64,000 bases of DNA from Juglans regia (GCF_001411555.2 NC_049904.1:21093370-21157369), one strand, 5' to 3'; numbered from the stretch's first letter, positions 22,658-35,369 are shown. A program made the numbers and translations. Notes: generated by a model not told the origin, from the sequence alone.

Positions 22658-25600
22658 TTAGCGTCTACTAATATCTTTGAGAAACTTCAATTTGATCTTG
22701 TTGAGCGTAGCTAAAACATTTTCTATACCAATCCTCTGTTCAGGCGAGTCAGCACAACAATGCAAAGCCAATCCCAAGGTGGATAGCAAACACTCCTCCA
22801 TTGCAGCATAATCATTTTCATTGCTTAACAAATTGGCGTCAACAACTTCAAGTACAGAAAGGGCTAATGATTCTTGTACCAAACACTTCAAGCTCATTTC
22901 TCCGGTAAACATATCATCTGTGGGCTTCTTTCTTGTGAAAGTTTCCATCAATAAAATGCCATAACTATACACATCTCCCCTTGTAGAAACAAGTCCTTCA
23001 AATCCATACTCTATATACATATGTTACAACTTATCATGAGAAAATATAATTATATGGTACTAAAATGAAAAGAGAACAATATTATGTGTTTATATGAGAG
23101 TACTAAAATGGTAAACATGGATCTTAACCTCACCTGGTGCCATATATCCAATTGTAGCGAGAGTCATTGTTTGTGTTAGAGAAACTCCATCACCAAGGAG
23201 TTTGGCGATGCCAAAATCAGCGACATGTCCAACCATATTTTCATCTAATAAGACATTGGTAGGCTTCAGATCACAATGAACAATAGGTGTTGCATAACCA
23301 AGATGAAGGTATTCTACTGCTGTTGCCACATCAATCATTATATTTAGCCTTTGTAACATATTCAAGCAACGGTTTTCGGAGTACAACCACATATCTAGGT
23401 TCCCATTAGGCATGTATTCTAATACCAAGGCTTTGAAATCCATGTTACAACAAGCAGTAATGATTTTGACAAGATTCCGGTGACGAATATTGCGTAATAC
23501 CTCACATTCTATGTGAAAGCTTTTGAATGCTCCATCCACTTGCAAATTGAAAACTTTTATAGCAACAGTTATACCTTCTAAAAGTGTTCCTTTGTAAACA
23601 AACCCAAAACTTCCTTCTCCAAGTAAATTGTTTGCACTGAACCCTTCTGTTGCTCGAATAAGTTCTGGATGTGAAATTCTTCTCCATGTTGCTAAAGGCA
23701 TTGAATTTGTGTCATGTGACAATTTAGCATTCCTCTTATGGTGTTTTATTGAGAAAAATACAAGACACAGTCCAAGTATCATTAACCCCACTGCCATTGA
23801 CATATATTTCAGTATTCGCATTCCCGTGGCCTTTTTTCCTTTGCATGGGGGGACTTGCATTCGAGCCTCACCACAAAGTCCATTGTTTGACATGAATGAT
23901 GTAGCTGGGAAGTGTACAAACTGTCCTCCGGAAGGAATTTCTCCTTGTAGTTTATTGAATGACAAATTTAGACGTTTCAAGTATGAGAGTTCTTCTAAGG
24001 ACTTGGGAATCTCTCCAAATAAGTTATTGTAGGAAAGATCTAAAACCACTAAGCTTACCAATTCACCAACAGATGTAGGAATTGAGCCGTCTAGTCGATT
24101 GACTGCCAAAGATAGATTGACAATATTTTTTAGCCCGCCAATCGTAACTGGAATACGGCCTGTTATTTGGTTTTTTGACAAATCTAATGCTCTCAAGACA
24201 TTCATATTCCCAATATCTAAAGATAGAGGGCCATTAAGAGAATTTGATGATAAATCAACCAACAAGAGATCTGTAAGCCTCCACAAGCTCAAAGGGATTG
24301 AAGAAGTTAATTGGTTAAAACCCAAGTCAAGAGTTCTTAGTGAAGTCATGTTATCTATGCATGCAGGAATGTGTCCATAAAGCTCATTACCACTTAAACT
24401 TAGTGTATCCAAGCTTCCTAAATGGCAGAGTGTAGAAGGGATTGAACCTTTTAGTCTATTACCATAAAGAACCAAACCTTGGAGCATGTGCAATCTTCCA
24501 ATTGTAGTTGGAACAGGTCCTCCCAGTTCATTGTGATCTAGGGTCAAATCAATCAAGCTACTTAAATTGCCAATCTCTTCTGGAATGTTGCCGTTAATAT
24601 TGCAGTCATGTAATTGAAGTCTTTCAAGAGAGGTTGAGAGGTTCCCAACTGAATTGGGAAGGACGCCATTCAAGTGATTTTTAGACAAAATTAAATATCT
24701 GAGATATTTGCAGCTTGACAAAGAAGAGAAAAGGCTCCTCAGTTCTGAAGACAAAATTGTCAACTTATTTGAAACGAGATTTAGCACCTCGAGGAACCTT
24801 AAATTACCAATTGCTTTTGGAATTGAGCCTGAGAATGAGTTCCGACTCAAATCTAACATGATGAGCTGTGAAGCATTGAGAATAGAGTTGGGAATCATTC
24901 CGCTCAGTTCATTCTCACCAAGAGAAAGGACCTGAAGATTTGGAAGAAAAAGGCTGCCTATATTTGATGGAAGGTGACCTGAGAGATTATTCGCTACCAT
25001 TGAAATATTTCGTAAAGTTGAGATATTGAAGATCTCAAACGGAATCGGTCCAGAAAAATAGTTCAAGTCAATAGCGAATAGCTCTAGTTTTTGCAGATTT
25101 CCAATTTGACTCGGTATTGCACCTGCATGTGAATAATAATTCGTATACAAGTTAGCTGCAGATCATTCCTATACAAAAAACTATGATGTCAACTAATATA
25201 GTTGGCCGTAAACAGCCCAAGATAAGAACAAAGATTTACATTAAAATATTGTCAAAGCGGCAATTTAATTTATTTATCCGTTGAGTTGGCTATGCATGTT
25301 TATGGATTGGGGTTAATTAACTATGGATTCGAAGTAAACAGGAACAGACGGAACCGCCTGCCAGCCAGATTCCTAAACCGGTAGAAATTGGAGAATCAGC
25401 AGTTTAAATCGAGAAAAACAGATGTCGGTCAATTCGATTCGATTTGAACTATGTTCAAACTAGTTAACCAACTGATTATATATATATTTATATAAAAATA
25501 AATAAAAAATTAAAAAATCGGTTAGTTCAGTTTTCAGCCCTGTTATGGACTCATGATATCATGTTAATTAATTAGATATGGAATTCATAATTCTAAATAT

Positions 25601-26205
25601 ATGAGAAGGGAATAATATGTTCTTGGATCGGTTTAATTAATATTTATCCTTGGATATTTTCATAGATTTTTCCTCAAACAACGGTCGATCTCCATGGATT
25701 CTTCGTCTGATTTTGATCTTCATGTACATTAATACACGTGAATAACAAGCTTGTGAATCTCTAAAATGAAAGAAATAATATAAAAGAAAAAGTTTTCTTG
25801 CAAACGAGTTTGTGCGCTAAATCGCGCATCAATATTGACATGTAAAACATCCATCTAATAAAACGGTGCGAATTGAAAACAAAAATGATCTTCGTGAGAT
25901 AGAGGACTTCTTTTTCTCTCAAAATTTTTCTTTTTAATAAAAAAAATCATGTAAGTTTCAGTACGCAGTTTGGTGCACGAACTCGCTTAAACCTAGCAAG
26001 ACTAATAATAAAATGAGTTGGATTGCAACTATCGGTTTAATATCCAAATTTTTATTTTAAATTTTATTATAACTCTCTACTTCTAATTAATTACCTAAAA
26101 TTCCATTTTCATTTCCGGATCATGGTGAAACAAAGTCATTCCACCCTCAACTACTAGTTATATATTGATTTCATGCGCTATTAATGGATAAAAGTATGAT
26201 CCTCG

Positions 26206-26244
<39 letters not shown>

Positions 26245-28014
26245 AATAAATAAATAAATAAGAGTCCTATTTCTTAACGAAAAATAAGAAAGAATGATGT
26301 TCAGAAAGGAGCAATGAAGGATTATTTATCCTCTATATACATTTTATTTTCCTAGACTACAGTAAAATATTTTAGTGCTTATTTGGAAGTATATCTCATC
26401 TCAAAATTCTCATTTTATTTCATCTCATCTCATCTCATTCTCAAACATAATTCAAATACAAAATTTTTAAACTAATCGGTACAACCTTTTCAAATTAATC
26501 ATTACAACTAATTTCGCAAACTTTGAAACAAAAAATAAAGAATAATTCAATTTTTTAAAATTCCTAAACAAAAATAATATTATAAAACTATATTCTAATA
26601 ATATTTTAATTTTATAATAGTTTTTATTCAATTTTTTTCTCTCATTTTTCAAAACCTAAAAAATGCTCAACTCAGACTATCTCACAATTATTCATAAACT
26701 ATTTTGCTAATATTCACAAAATTATCATCTCATTTCACTGTTCAAACGGGTGCTTAGTTTCCATGCACATGTTGTGGAAAAATATTTTTGTGCTTTCAAT
26801 TGAAAACGTACTTAATCGGAAATGATCATAAATCATGCATACTAAATCATTGTTGATACCTCCATGTCTATTTCGCTAAAACAAGACTAATTATGAGCAT
26901 GCGTACCTTCAAACTTGTTCTGGGCAAGATATAAGTACGTAAGCATAGTTAAATTCCCTATTTCTGGGGGTAGTCTTCCGGTGAAATTATTATTCCACAT
27001 ATCTAAAAATTGCAGCTGTGTACACTTCAGCAACGAGGATGGAATTGTACCTGTTAAACATTTAAGATCCAGAAATTAATTTTGGAGTTTGCAAATAACC
27101 AACTAAAGAATATAATATATAGTCAATCGATCATTAATTTAAACCGAAACGTATGTACCTTCAAAGTGGTTCCCATAAAGGAAAAATGCTCTAAGCATGG
27201 TTAAGTTCCCTATTTCTGGGAGTACCCCAGAGAAATGGTTCTCGGAGACAGAAAGAAATTCTAAGTTGGGAAGATGATCAAACATATACGTCGGTAGTCC
27301 ACCAGATAACTCGTTATCACTGAGGTGAATGAATTGTAGTAGTGAAGACGCATTGAAGAAAATGGAGGTTATTCGACCTGAAAGCTTATTCGAGAGGAGG
27401 ACAATTTGTTGCAAGGTAGGCATCTTGAACATAGAGGACGGTATGGAGCCTGAAAGCTGGTTATATGCAAGATTAATCCGCTGCAATGATGATATGTTAG
27501 ATAGAGACTGTGGAATACTACCTTCGAAATTGTTACCATGAAGAAACAATATTTGAAGTTTGTTTAGCAAACCCATCCATGGTGGGATTTCTCCGCTGAA
27601 TTCATTGTAACTCAAGTCTAGGAATTGCAACCGATAAAGACGAGACAACTCATTTGGCAATGAACCATGAAAACTGTTGTTGCCTATGCTTAGACTAACC
27701 AAGAACGAAAGATTTCCAATGTGCGGAGGAATGGTACCTCCAAGGTCCATGTAGGAAATGTTTAAACCTTTGACTCGGAGATGTTTAGAACCACAGGTAA
27801 CACCGACCCAAGTGCAAATAGGAGTGTTGGAGGACCAGTTGCTTATCAAAACATGGTGAGGGTCCTTAGAAGAAACGTGAGCTTTCAATGCAAGAAGAGC
27901 AGATTTATCGGTGCTAATGTCGAGAATTTTTGCGTTGGCAAAGCTAAATAGGTAAGATTGTAGCAAAAGCAGCGTCAGAGAAAGGAGGAAGAGGAAAGAA
28001 GTTGGGTCCGCCAT
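22658..28014 (-). CDS. LRR-XII receptor-like serine/threonine kinase (non-RD, FLS2/EFR/Xa21 class)
   Basis: Four exons: 28014-27159, 27050-26907, 25122-23134 and 23010-22658. All introns have GT-AG ends and every junction is phase 1. The lengths 856+144+1989+353 give 1113 codons plus a stop. Order: hydrophobic signal peptide (1-28), LRRNT with a Cys pair (about 36-75), some 25 LRRs (80-730), juxtamembrane Cys pair, transmembrane helix (about 769-791), kinase (about 830-1105). The kinase has the glycine loop LGEGSFGFVYKG (834-845), Lys856, HCDLKP (949-954; Cys before the catalytic Asp951, hence non-RD), DFG (969-971) and an APE split by intron 3 (Glu997). The intron in APE/YG is usual for family XII. 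The family acts at the plasma membrane, sensing microbial or damage peptides with a SERK co-receptor; the ligand is unknown. No defect was seen. It is about 100 residues longer than typical At3g47570-like members. Confidence 0.9.
26207..26262. repeat. (AT)n and (AATA)n microsatellites in intron 2
   Basis: A run of about 17 AT units is followed by AATA units, inside intron 2 of the receptor-kinase gene. Confidence 0.9.
26375..26757. mobile_element. MITE family T in intron 2 of the receptor kinase
   Basis: Left end with TTTGGAAGTATATCTCATCTC-like sequence, right end ATTTCACTGTTCAAACGGG, and the AT-rich core of the family between them. The flanks share GTGCTTA. It lies within the 1784-bp intron between exons 2 and 3 and does not touch splice sites. 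Confidence 0.6.
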
Positions 28015-28076
28015 GAGTAATAGCGTATAGTGTTGTTGCAGTGAGAGGATCGAAGAACAAGGGGAGATGTCACAGC

Positions 28077-28087
28077 TTGTATTTAAG
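28077..28087 (-). promoter_or_regulatory. Possible TATA box of the receptor-kinase gene
   Basis: The minus strand reads CTTAAATACAAG about 65 bp upstream of the ATG at 28014. It is the only TATA-like word at a sensible distance, but it is an imperfect match. Confidence 0.3.
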
Positions 28088-28089
28088 AG

Positions 28090-29700
28090 ATTCCATGGTC
28101 CTGAAATTACGATTAGCAGAGAAAAGTGGTCCAGAAAAAGAAAGAAATCAATTCGAGCCCACGGCCATGACGTTTAATTTACTTCTTCGATGTCTTGTAC
28201 GTGTTTGTTGAATAATAGAGACTTTTATTATTCAATGTCTTGGCGTCAAGATTTTTAGATCAATTGAAAACACTTTAATTTTTCATTAAGAAAATTAAGG
28301 ATCCAATCCCCTCCCCATATATTAAAAACAAAATTCCATTAGCCTTCCGCGGCCTACTTACGAATAGTTCGAACTCTATTCGGATAAATTCAAACTAGTT
28401 CATTTAATAAACGTAGTTTTAAACTGATAAAACTTGGTATTCATCAATATTTTATTGAATTTTTCCATCTTTTAAAAAATGATAACATCTTTATTCATAT
28501 TTAAAAATCTAAAGAAAAAATAATATTATATATATATATATATATATTCATTGATATGTAACAATTTTATATGTAGAAAGACGAGACTACTTCCGTACGT
28601 AGTTCATGATCAAAACTTTATAAAAAGTTAAAAATAGTTTAATTATTACAAGTATCATATTTTTATATAAAATTATTTTATTCTCAAACTAGTAGATTAC
28701 AACATCTATATCACTTAGGGAACTGCTAGAGCCACCGAGAGGTGTCTCGAGAGTTTCCACTGATAAGTGCATTTTACACCCTTTTATTTTGTGTGTGTTT
28801 TTTTTTTCAAACATTTTTTAAATCAAATTATATGATGTAAATATTTTATTTCGTGTGTTTTACAAATCGGCTTGATATTTGAATTTTTTTTTTTTATATA
28901 TATAGTAGACCTAACCACTTAATTAAATGGGGTAGTTAGTTAAAAATACAAATTGAAAAAATATATATAATTTCAATAATAACATTTATTTCTTCTAAAA
29001 ATGAATAAATCGACTAGAACTTGATGAATAAATTCAAAATTCGTTTAAAAAAATTATTTAAGAATATATGAAATAAAACTCAATAATAAACCAACTTAAC
29101 AAACTAGATAACATCTTAAGCTGCACCAATATAAAATTCACATCGTTAAATGACAAAATAGTTTAGGGCTTTGAATTTTCCCATAAAGATTAGTGTAATG
29201 CATGGAACAGGTACAAGAAATGCAAGTCACTAATTTGTGAGATGATGCTTGGAATAAGGCCAGCCTTGCAAGCTGTCACTCACTAATGATAATGACAGAA
29301 AATCCGAGTCCTTGAAGCTGAAAAGTCTACAATTAGGTAACGTTTGTTTTTACGTCAAAAATAAATGGATTGAAATAAAAATTAAAAATTAAATAAAATA
29401 TGCAAATTATGAAGTTAAAACTTAAATCCAATACGCCCTTAAAAGTGGGAAGGCTTAGAAAAACACTGCACTTTTTAGGTCGGATTTGGATAAAGAGGTT
29501 TCAATTCATCACAATTTATCTTATCTAATTATTATAATTTTTTTAAAATTTTTATTTAAAATCTAATAAATAATTTAATTTTTTAAAATTTTAAAATAAT
29601 AATATTAAAAAAATAATATTCTAAAAATATTTTATTTAATTTTTAATTTTCATTCCAATTCACTTTACAAGTCAACGTACTTCGTAAGTTCGTATACTAC
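28090..29700. other. AT-rich intergenic DNA upstream of the receptor kinase
   Basis: No gene was found. It holds a (TA)n run at about 28527-28549. A phrase at 29166-29197 (GAATTTTCCCATAAAGATT) recurs at 51.02 and 56.12 kb. A weak family-T MITE-like block lies at 29475-29665. The GACGTTTAATTTAC word near 28170 recurs near 59690. Confidence 0.45.
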
Positions 29701-30235
29701 ACGAAACGGATAAACTCAAGCTAACGGCCACTTGGTTCTTTGCCCAATAGTGCGGTCACCATCGTACATGTGGAAACATGCAGTTTTCAACGAACAAGAC
29801 AGAGTTAACTCGACTGAAGCCTGAAGGTTGCCGTGCACCATTTAAGGGGTTAGAAAATGTAGGTATTCCCCTCAAAAGAGGAAATGGTGAGGTGGGGTTT
29901 GAAGAAGCAAGTCTGGGGAACTTTTTTCTGACGGAAAAAGAAAGGAAAGAAATTTCTGATGAAATTTCAAATGACAGAGGAATCGTGTGATGGGGAGAGC
30001 GATAGGTGCCACGTAAGGTGTGCAAACTGGTTGATGCGCACATTAGGCTGATGTGAAGATTTTTTCATTGGGAGTAATTATTAGTCCCCATGAATTTGAC
30101 AACCTCCTTCGTATATTATTCCTGCAGGCTGTGTCACACAACCCCTATTGGCATATGATCAATAACCTTATCATTATCTAATTAAAGGGACTAGAAAATA
30201 TAGATATTTCGATAATAAATCAACCACAACTTTTA

Positions 30236-30487
30236 GTATCGGTTTAAATAATGAGATGAGATGAAATTATTTTAGATTAAAATTAAAAGTTGAATAAAAT
30301 ATTGTTATAATATCATTAATATTATTTTTAATAATAATAATATTATTATTTTGAAATTTAAAAAAGTTGAATTGTGATCATTTGAAAAAATTGAAATGTT
30401 TATTGTATTTTATATGAGGATTTGAAAAAATTATAACAATGAGATGAGATATATAAGCTGAGATTGTTTTTCAATCCAAATGGGACC
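30236..30487. mobile_element. MITE family T, copy with TTA target duplication
   Basis: Flanked by TTA on both sides (30233-30235, 30488-30490). It begins GTATCGGTTTAAATAATGAG and ends with CAATCCAAATGGGACC. The paralogue at 58301-58320 reads straight through (CAACTTTTAATTAATGGG) and is the empty site. Confidence 0.75.
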
Positions 30488-30543
30488 TTAATTAATGGGC
30501 ATATCCTCATATATGCCCATTAATAAATCAACCACAACTTTTA

Positions 30544-30747
30544 GTCCTAGTTTGAATAGTGAGAAGAGATGGAATGATTTTAGATTAAAATTAAAAATTA
30601 AATAAAATATTGTTATAATATTATTAATATTAGTTTTAATATTATTATTATTATTTTAAAATTTAAAAAAGTTGAATTGTAATCATTTAAAAAAATTGTA
30701 ATGATGAAATGAGATAAATGGAGATGGTTTTTCAATCCAAACGGGGC
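30544..30747. mobile_element. MITE family T, second copy in a tandem duplicate
   Basis: Begins GTCCTAGTTTGAATAGTGAG and ends TTCAATCCAAACGGGGC. It is flanked by TTA on the left (30541-30543) and CTA on the right. Both flanks (ATCAACCACAACTTTTA and AATTAATGGGCATAT) are the same as those of the copy at 30236, so a block containing the MITE was duplicated in tandem. Confidence 0.7.
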
Positions 30748-31010
30748 CTAATTAATGGGCATATATTTTGCATTGACCATATGTCTAAAATTCAAGAGGA
30801 GTAAGTAGTCCTAATGAATTTGACAAAATGGATATGACAAAGGTAATGCCTTGTATATTAGTCCCACAACCTCCATTCACATGTGATCACAACCTTATCA
30901 TCATCTAATTAAGGATCAGACACAATCCGTCGTGACCAGAGGAGGATTTTTTTTTATAATTTTATGACATGTTTTAAAAGTTTCAACTATTTTTTAAACA
31001 TCTTTAAATA

Positions 31011-32110
31011 TTTTTAAAAATAAAAAAATCATAGAATCTTTAAAAAATACTTCATTAACCATTAAGTAAAAAAAATTAAAAAATTAAGGTCATATTTGGA
31101 CATCAACAGGTTCAAACAAATTCATGTATCCAATTAATTAGGGCCATCAGCAAGCCATAATATCATCTGTTTCTTCCGTGTTTTTTTTTCTTAATAATTT
31201 CTTGATTAAGAAATTTAGTAATCTTATCAAGAAGAAAATCGAAACAGATAAAGATAGAAGGAAGACTTTTAAAGAGAGAGAGAGAGAGAGAAGTGTGGTC
31301 ATTTTCTTCTACTCACACGGCATAGACTGCTGACTGAATAACGAAACAAAAACAAGAGACTTGTGTTAGTCTTTGCCCCGCCCTTTCCTTTCTCTCTTGT
31401 TTTAGAAAACAAGATGCAGGACTTTTTAAAACATAAATTGACTATCTATAGATAGATGACCATGCATGCATCATCCTGAAACATATTGTCAATCAATTCA
31501 TAATTATAATAGAAAAAATATATTTATAATTGTGAATTGTGTAATCATCGCATAATCGTTTTGAAAAAAATAAATAAAATATGAGATTCATATAAAAAAA
31601 ATTAAGTTTTTAATAGTAGATCTCACTCATTTTTAACGCAACATTTATACACTTCACGAATATACGTGAAATTACTCGTATAGTTGAATTCTCTCGAAAA
31701 ACTACTAAAAACGCTATCGTTTATCTAACCAAAATCCTTTTCTTCATTTAATAATTATGCGACAGAGGTAAGAGTTTTTTCAAGATTAATTTGTAGAAAA
31801 AGAACTATTATTAGAACCCAATTTAGTATGATGACAGTTCACTACTTTTATTCCCTACATGATATTGTGGGTTCAAACTTCAATGTCATGATGATAAATG
31901 AATTTGGGCTGGGACAACCATGAAAAAATTCAGACGGAAAAGGTCATCAAATCGTTCCCTGATCAATGTTTCATTAGAACATTATTGTCTAAAAAATGAT
32001 TGGGTCACGAGGCCCATCAATTGAATCACATGGAAAAAGCCTTGAAGCGAGGAAGTCTAGCGCCACTGAGATTATTATTTAATTTTCCATTTCTTTTCTT
32101 TTATTTTCTT
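31011..32110. other. AT-rich intergenic DNA, no gene seen
   Basis: A short GA run near 31275-31291 and simple AT-rich sequence. No protein family or terminal repeat was recognised. Confidence 0.4.
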
Positions 32111-32114
32111 TGGG

Positions 32115-32525
32115 GTAACCAGTTGAGATGATCTCAAAACTTCTCATATTTTTTGTTTTCAAATATTATTCAATCAAAAAATATTTTTAAATTTAAAATT
32201 TTTAAAATTTTTATCTAATCATTACCTAATCATTATCTAAAAATAATAACCAATACAACTTTTCTCAACTTTCAAACACAATACAAAAGTCAATACCTCT
32301 TTTTCAAAATTTAAAACAAAAATAATATTAAAATTATATTCAAACAACTTTTTAACTTTACAATATTTTTATTCAACTTTTCTCTCTTTTCCCAAACTCC
32401 CATAAAACATCAATTCAAACTATTTCACCATTATTCACAAATTATTACAATATTATTCAGAAATCATTTTAATTCACAAACTATTTCACTACTATTTACA
32501 TAATTATAAAATACCATACAAATGA
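32115..32525. mobile_element. MITE family T, long diverged copy
   Basis: AGTTGAGATGATCTCAAAAC at the left, AT-rich core with CTAATCATTACCTAATCATT and CAAAATTTAAAACAAAAATAA-like words, then ATTTCACTACTATTTACA at the right. It resembles the long copies at 5.1 and 26.4 kb. Confidence 0.5.
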
Positions 32526-32679
32526 GCCATAAAACATCTAAATAAGAAGATTGAATTCATTTCCAGTGTACTTATTACATTAACTTCTTGATTTCTATAC
32601 TTTCATCTTCCATTTTTCCTATTTCAATCTATTAGAAAATATATATAAATGCAATGTGGATGTAATTGTTATATCACTA

Positions 32680-33800
32680 ATTACCACAAAAGTTTCAATA
32701 GATGTGACAAGTGATGATTTAACATGATATTAGTATGAGGCCTAATCCAAAAACAAGGCTCATGCCCTCTAAAACCGCCAAACCCATTTGCTAATAACGC
32801 ACCATTTTGGTACCCCCTAATTTCCCTTCCCCATTCTCCCTTTCCCTTCCTCATCGTCTTTCCCCTCTCCCCATGACCAACTTGCATCGCTCGAACCCTT
32901 GCCTGCACTGCAGTCAGGCCGTTGGTTGAGCTTTGTCGCCCCTGAGAATCGCCCACCTCCACCAACAGGGACCAAGCCTATTTGACCTATGAAGGGCCTT
33001 CTACTCTAGAAATGGTGTGGAAACCATCCCCTTCCACCGCACTGCTTAAGTCGAGACCCCTTCCTCATTAGTACCTCCTCCCTCTCGGTTTCCCCTCTCT
33101 TTTCACTCGGTTTCCCTCCTCTCTCTCACACTCTCACTTCCCTCCTCTCCCTTTGATTTGGTATCATTGCCACTATCTACTGTTTGCACATCATTTGACC
33201 AAGACCGCATGTAACAACCTGCACCCAAAGTTTAAGAATAAAAGCACATTTATAAATTCTCAAGGAAGCCGGAGTGCTACTGATGAACTTGACTTAAAAA
33301 TATTTGTTTTTATTCTACAAGAAGCGCCAAGTACAAAGATTCCTAATAGTAAACATAGTCATTTTGTATTAAAACACTAAAATCATAATTGAGAGTGCAC
33401 GGAAGCATTTATTAAAATTTCACCAAGTTCGTACTATAAAAATTCATAACTTAAAATCTCTATACATAATTTAGGTCACTGTCCTAAATATTTCGGCCTG
33501 GGGTGGTTTGAAAACATAAAAAGAAAATAACTTGAGTCAATGACTTAATAAAAAACTCATCATAACGTAAACATACTCATATTGTGAACTCAAAATCATG
33601 ACTGTTCATATGTATGATATGACATACATGACTTTTATTGGCTTATCTGACTTATCTTACTTATCATATTGGTTCATACACATAACCCTGTGTGCAAGGT
33701 TGTGCACTGGCCCCACATCCTGTAGTCGCAAGGGGAGCCGTTTGTAGATGTAAAAGTTTGGCTAAGACTAGGTGACTAAGTTGATAAGTTTGGACAGGAT
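32680..33800. other. Probable LTR-derived fragments (CT-rich and GTGCACTGGCCCC blocks)
   Basis: A CT-rich block (32815-33150) resembles the CT-rich parts of the gypsy LTRs elsewhere in the window. It is followed by TGTAACAACCTGCACCC at 33211 and CAAGGTTGTGCACTGGCCCC near 33698, words seen in plant gypsy LTRs. No second copy or coding domain was found, so this is tentative. Confidence 0.35.
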
Positions 33801-33957
33801 TCGGTGACTAAAATGATAGAGTTTATCTTATCATTAAGTTTGTAATTTTGAATGAATGTAATTATTTATTGACTTTATCGCTAACAATATAAAGTTTATT
33901 TATGAGATATTAGAGGTTATTTAGATAAGTCATAACTGTCATTTTTTAGAGGTGTAA

Positions 33958-35151
33958 TGTAACATACGGGTCCAAATTTAGGGCTTAAAACTAGTATTTT
34001 ATATTTGTATTTATTTATTTATTTTTATTGTCTTTATTATTTTTATTATCATTTTAGGAAATATGCTATCTGATATATTAAAACAATGATTCTTTTCCTA
34101 TCAAAACCTCTGTATAGTTATCAATTAGTTTCCATATTAGATTAGTTTCCTAGTTTGAAACTACAACTCAACTCTTCAAAATTCTCTCATAATCCTTATC
34201 CTCGTAGGAATTTTCCAAGTGTAGCCAACTTCAAACCCTAGCATATCTAATGAGGACTCACGCCGATCCCCTCCCCATCCTCTATAAACCCCACGAAAAT
34301 CCCTTGTTTTAAACATGCTGAAATACCTAAAGGATGAACACTTTCGCATAAGCCTTGGTCTCTGCCTAGCCACTGCCAACCACCCTAGGACGTCGGAGCA
34401 CCACCCACGGTGCCTGAAACTGCCGGCCAACCTAGCCCCGTCGCACCCACTCCCTCAGGTAAGCCACTGCCATCGCACTCACCCCTCCTCCCTCTCGGTG
34501 ATTAAGTTTTCAATTTCATCTCTCTCTTTCTCTCTCTCCCTCCCTCTCTCAGTGTCGCACCACCATAGGGACCTCCCAATTGCACCGACGTCACGATCAG
34601 TCACCCTGAACCGCCGTCACACTCAGTCCCTCTCTCGGTGAGTCCCTCGTTTTTGCATAACCATGTCTTTGTTGTCTCGCGTGTTTTAATTTATGAGAAA
34701 TCAGTTTGGTTCATAGCGGGCCCTAAGGCCATACGACCAAGTGTATTTTTAAAACAAACAGAGTGTTGGGCTTATTTTAAATTGTCTTGTATTTTAAATT
34801 GGGCTTAATTTTATTATACAGTTTTAGTAATTTTATTGGGTTGGTTATATTTTCAGAAAAACATTACTCTTCCATGGGCTTTATCTACTAGAGCTGGATG
34901 GCCAGGAGTAGATCTAGTACAAAGATTTAGGAAGAAATAAGTGATATTTACACAAGAACTATAATTCTTTTATGTCATTCGTAGGATTGATTTATGTCCT
35001 TCCAATTTATGTTTAGTTTAGAAACAATTATGTTCATTTCAGTTTTTTATGTTTTTCAATAAACGAGGTAATTAAAGATATGAATCTCTTTACCAGGTTT
35101 TACGTTATGAATGTTAATAACATCTTTATCCTATGGAAACAGGGTGTTACA
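33958..35151 (+). repeat. Chromovirus 5' LTR, with a 1.3-kb internal deletion
   Basis: 1194 bp against 2491 bp for the 3' LTR. It aligns from the start to CTTTATCTACTAGA (34898) and resumes at GCTGGATGGCCAGGAG. The missing segment corresponds to about 48348-49629 of the 3' LTR. The break lies at an AGA shared by both deletion ends. Confidence 0.9.
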
Positions 35152-35153
35152 AT

Positions 35154-35165
35154 TGGTATCAGAGC
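35154..35165 (+). other. Chromovirus primer binding site
   Basis: TGGTATCAGAGC, a perfect initiator-Met-tRNA site, two bases after the 5' LTR. Confidence 0.9.
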
Positions 35166-35183
35166 CTAGGTCGAGAGATTCTG

Positions 35184-35224
35184 TAGAATTCTTTTTTTTT
35201 TTTTTTTTAAAAAAAAGAATTCTA
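35184..35224 (+). repeat. Perfect hairpin in the chromovirus leader
   Basis: Arms TAGAATTCTTTTTTTT and AAAAAAAAGAATTCTA (16 bp each) lie 19 bp after the primer binding site, with a short T-rich loop. The position is where retroelement leaders carry folded RNA signals, but the T/A arms could also arise by slippage. Confidence 0.7.
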
Positions 35225-35369
35225 GGATAGGAAATACCTAGGATGACTCATGGCGAGCTCAAAGTCAAAAGAGGTTATTTACTATTATGTTTGATTTTTA
35301 TTGTCATGTTTTGCTTGATTTCATGATTGAATTATTACTTGCTCATTGCATGAATGATGTTGTTAGTTA

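Larger units (their letters stand above)
29700..31010. repeat. Segment duplicated at 58150-58720
   Basis: The segment shares long stretches with 58.15-58.72 kb: TACATGTGGAAACATGCAG, AGTTAACTCGACT, GGTTGCCGTGCACCA, AGTAAGTAGTCC..ATGAATTTGACAAA and the CAACCTTATCAT and ATTTTATGACATGTTTTAAA tail. This copy is longer because two MITEs were inserted into a locally duplicated piece. Short frames inside are not conserved between the copies. Confidence 0.75.

Noticed and set aside
23502..24935. Frames on both strands inside the receptor-kinase exon
   Set aside because: They are out-of-frame or antisense shadows of exon 3.
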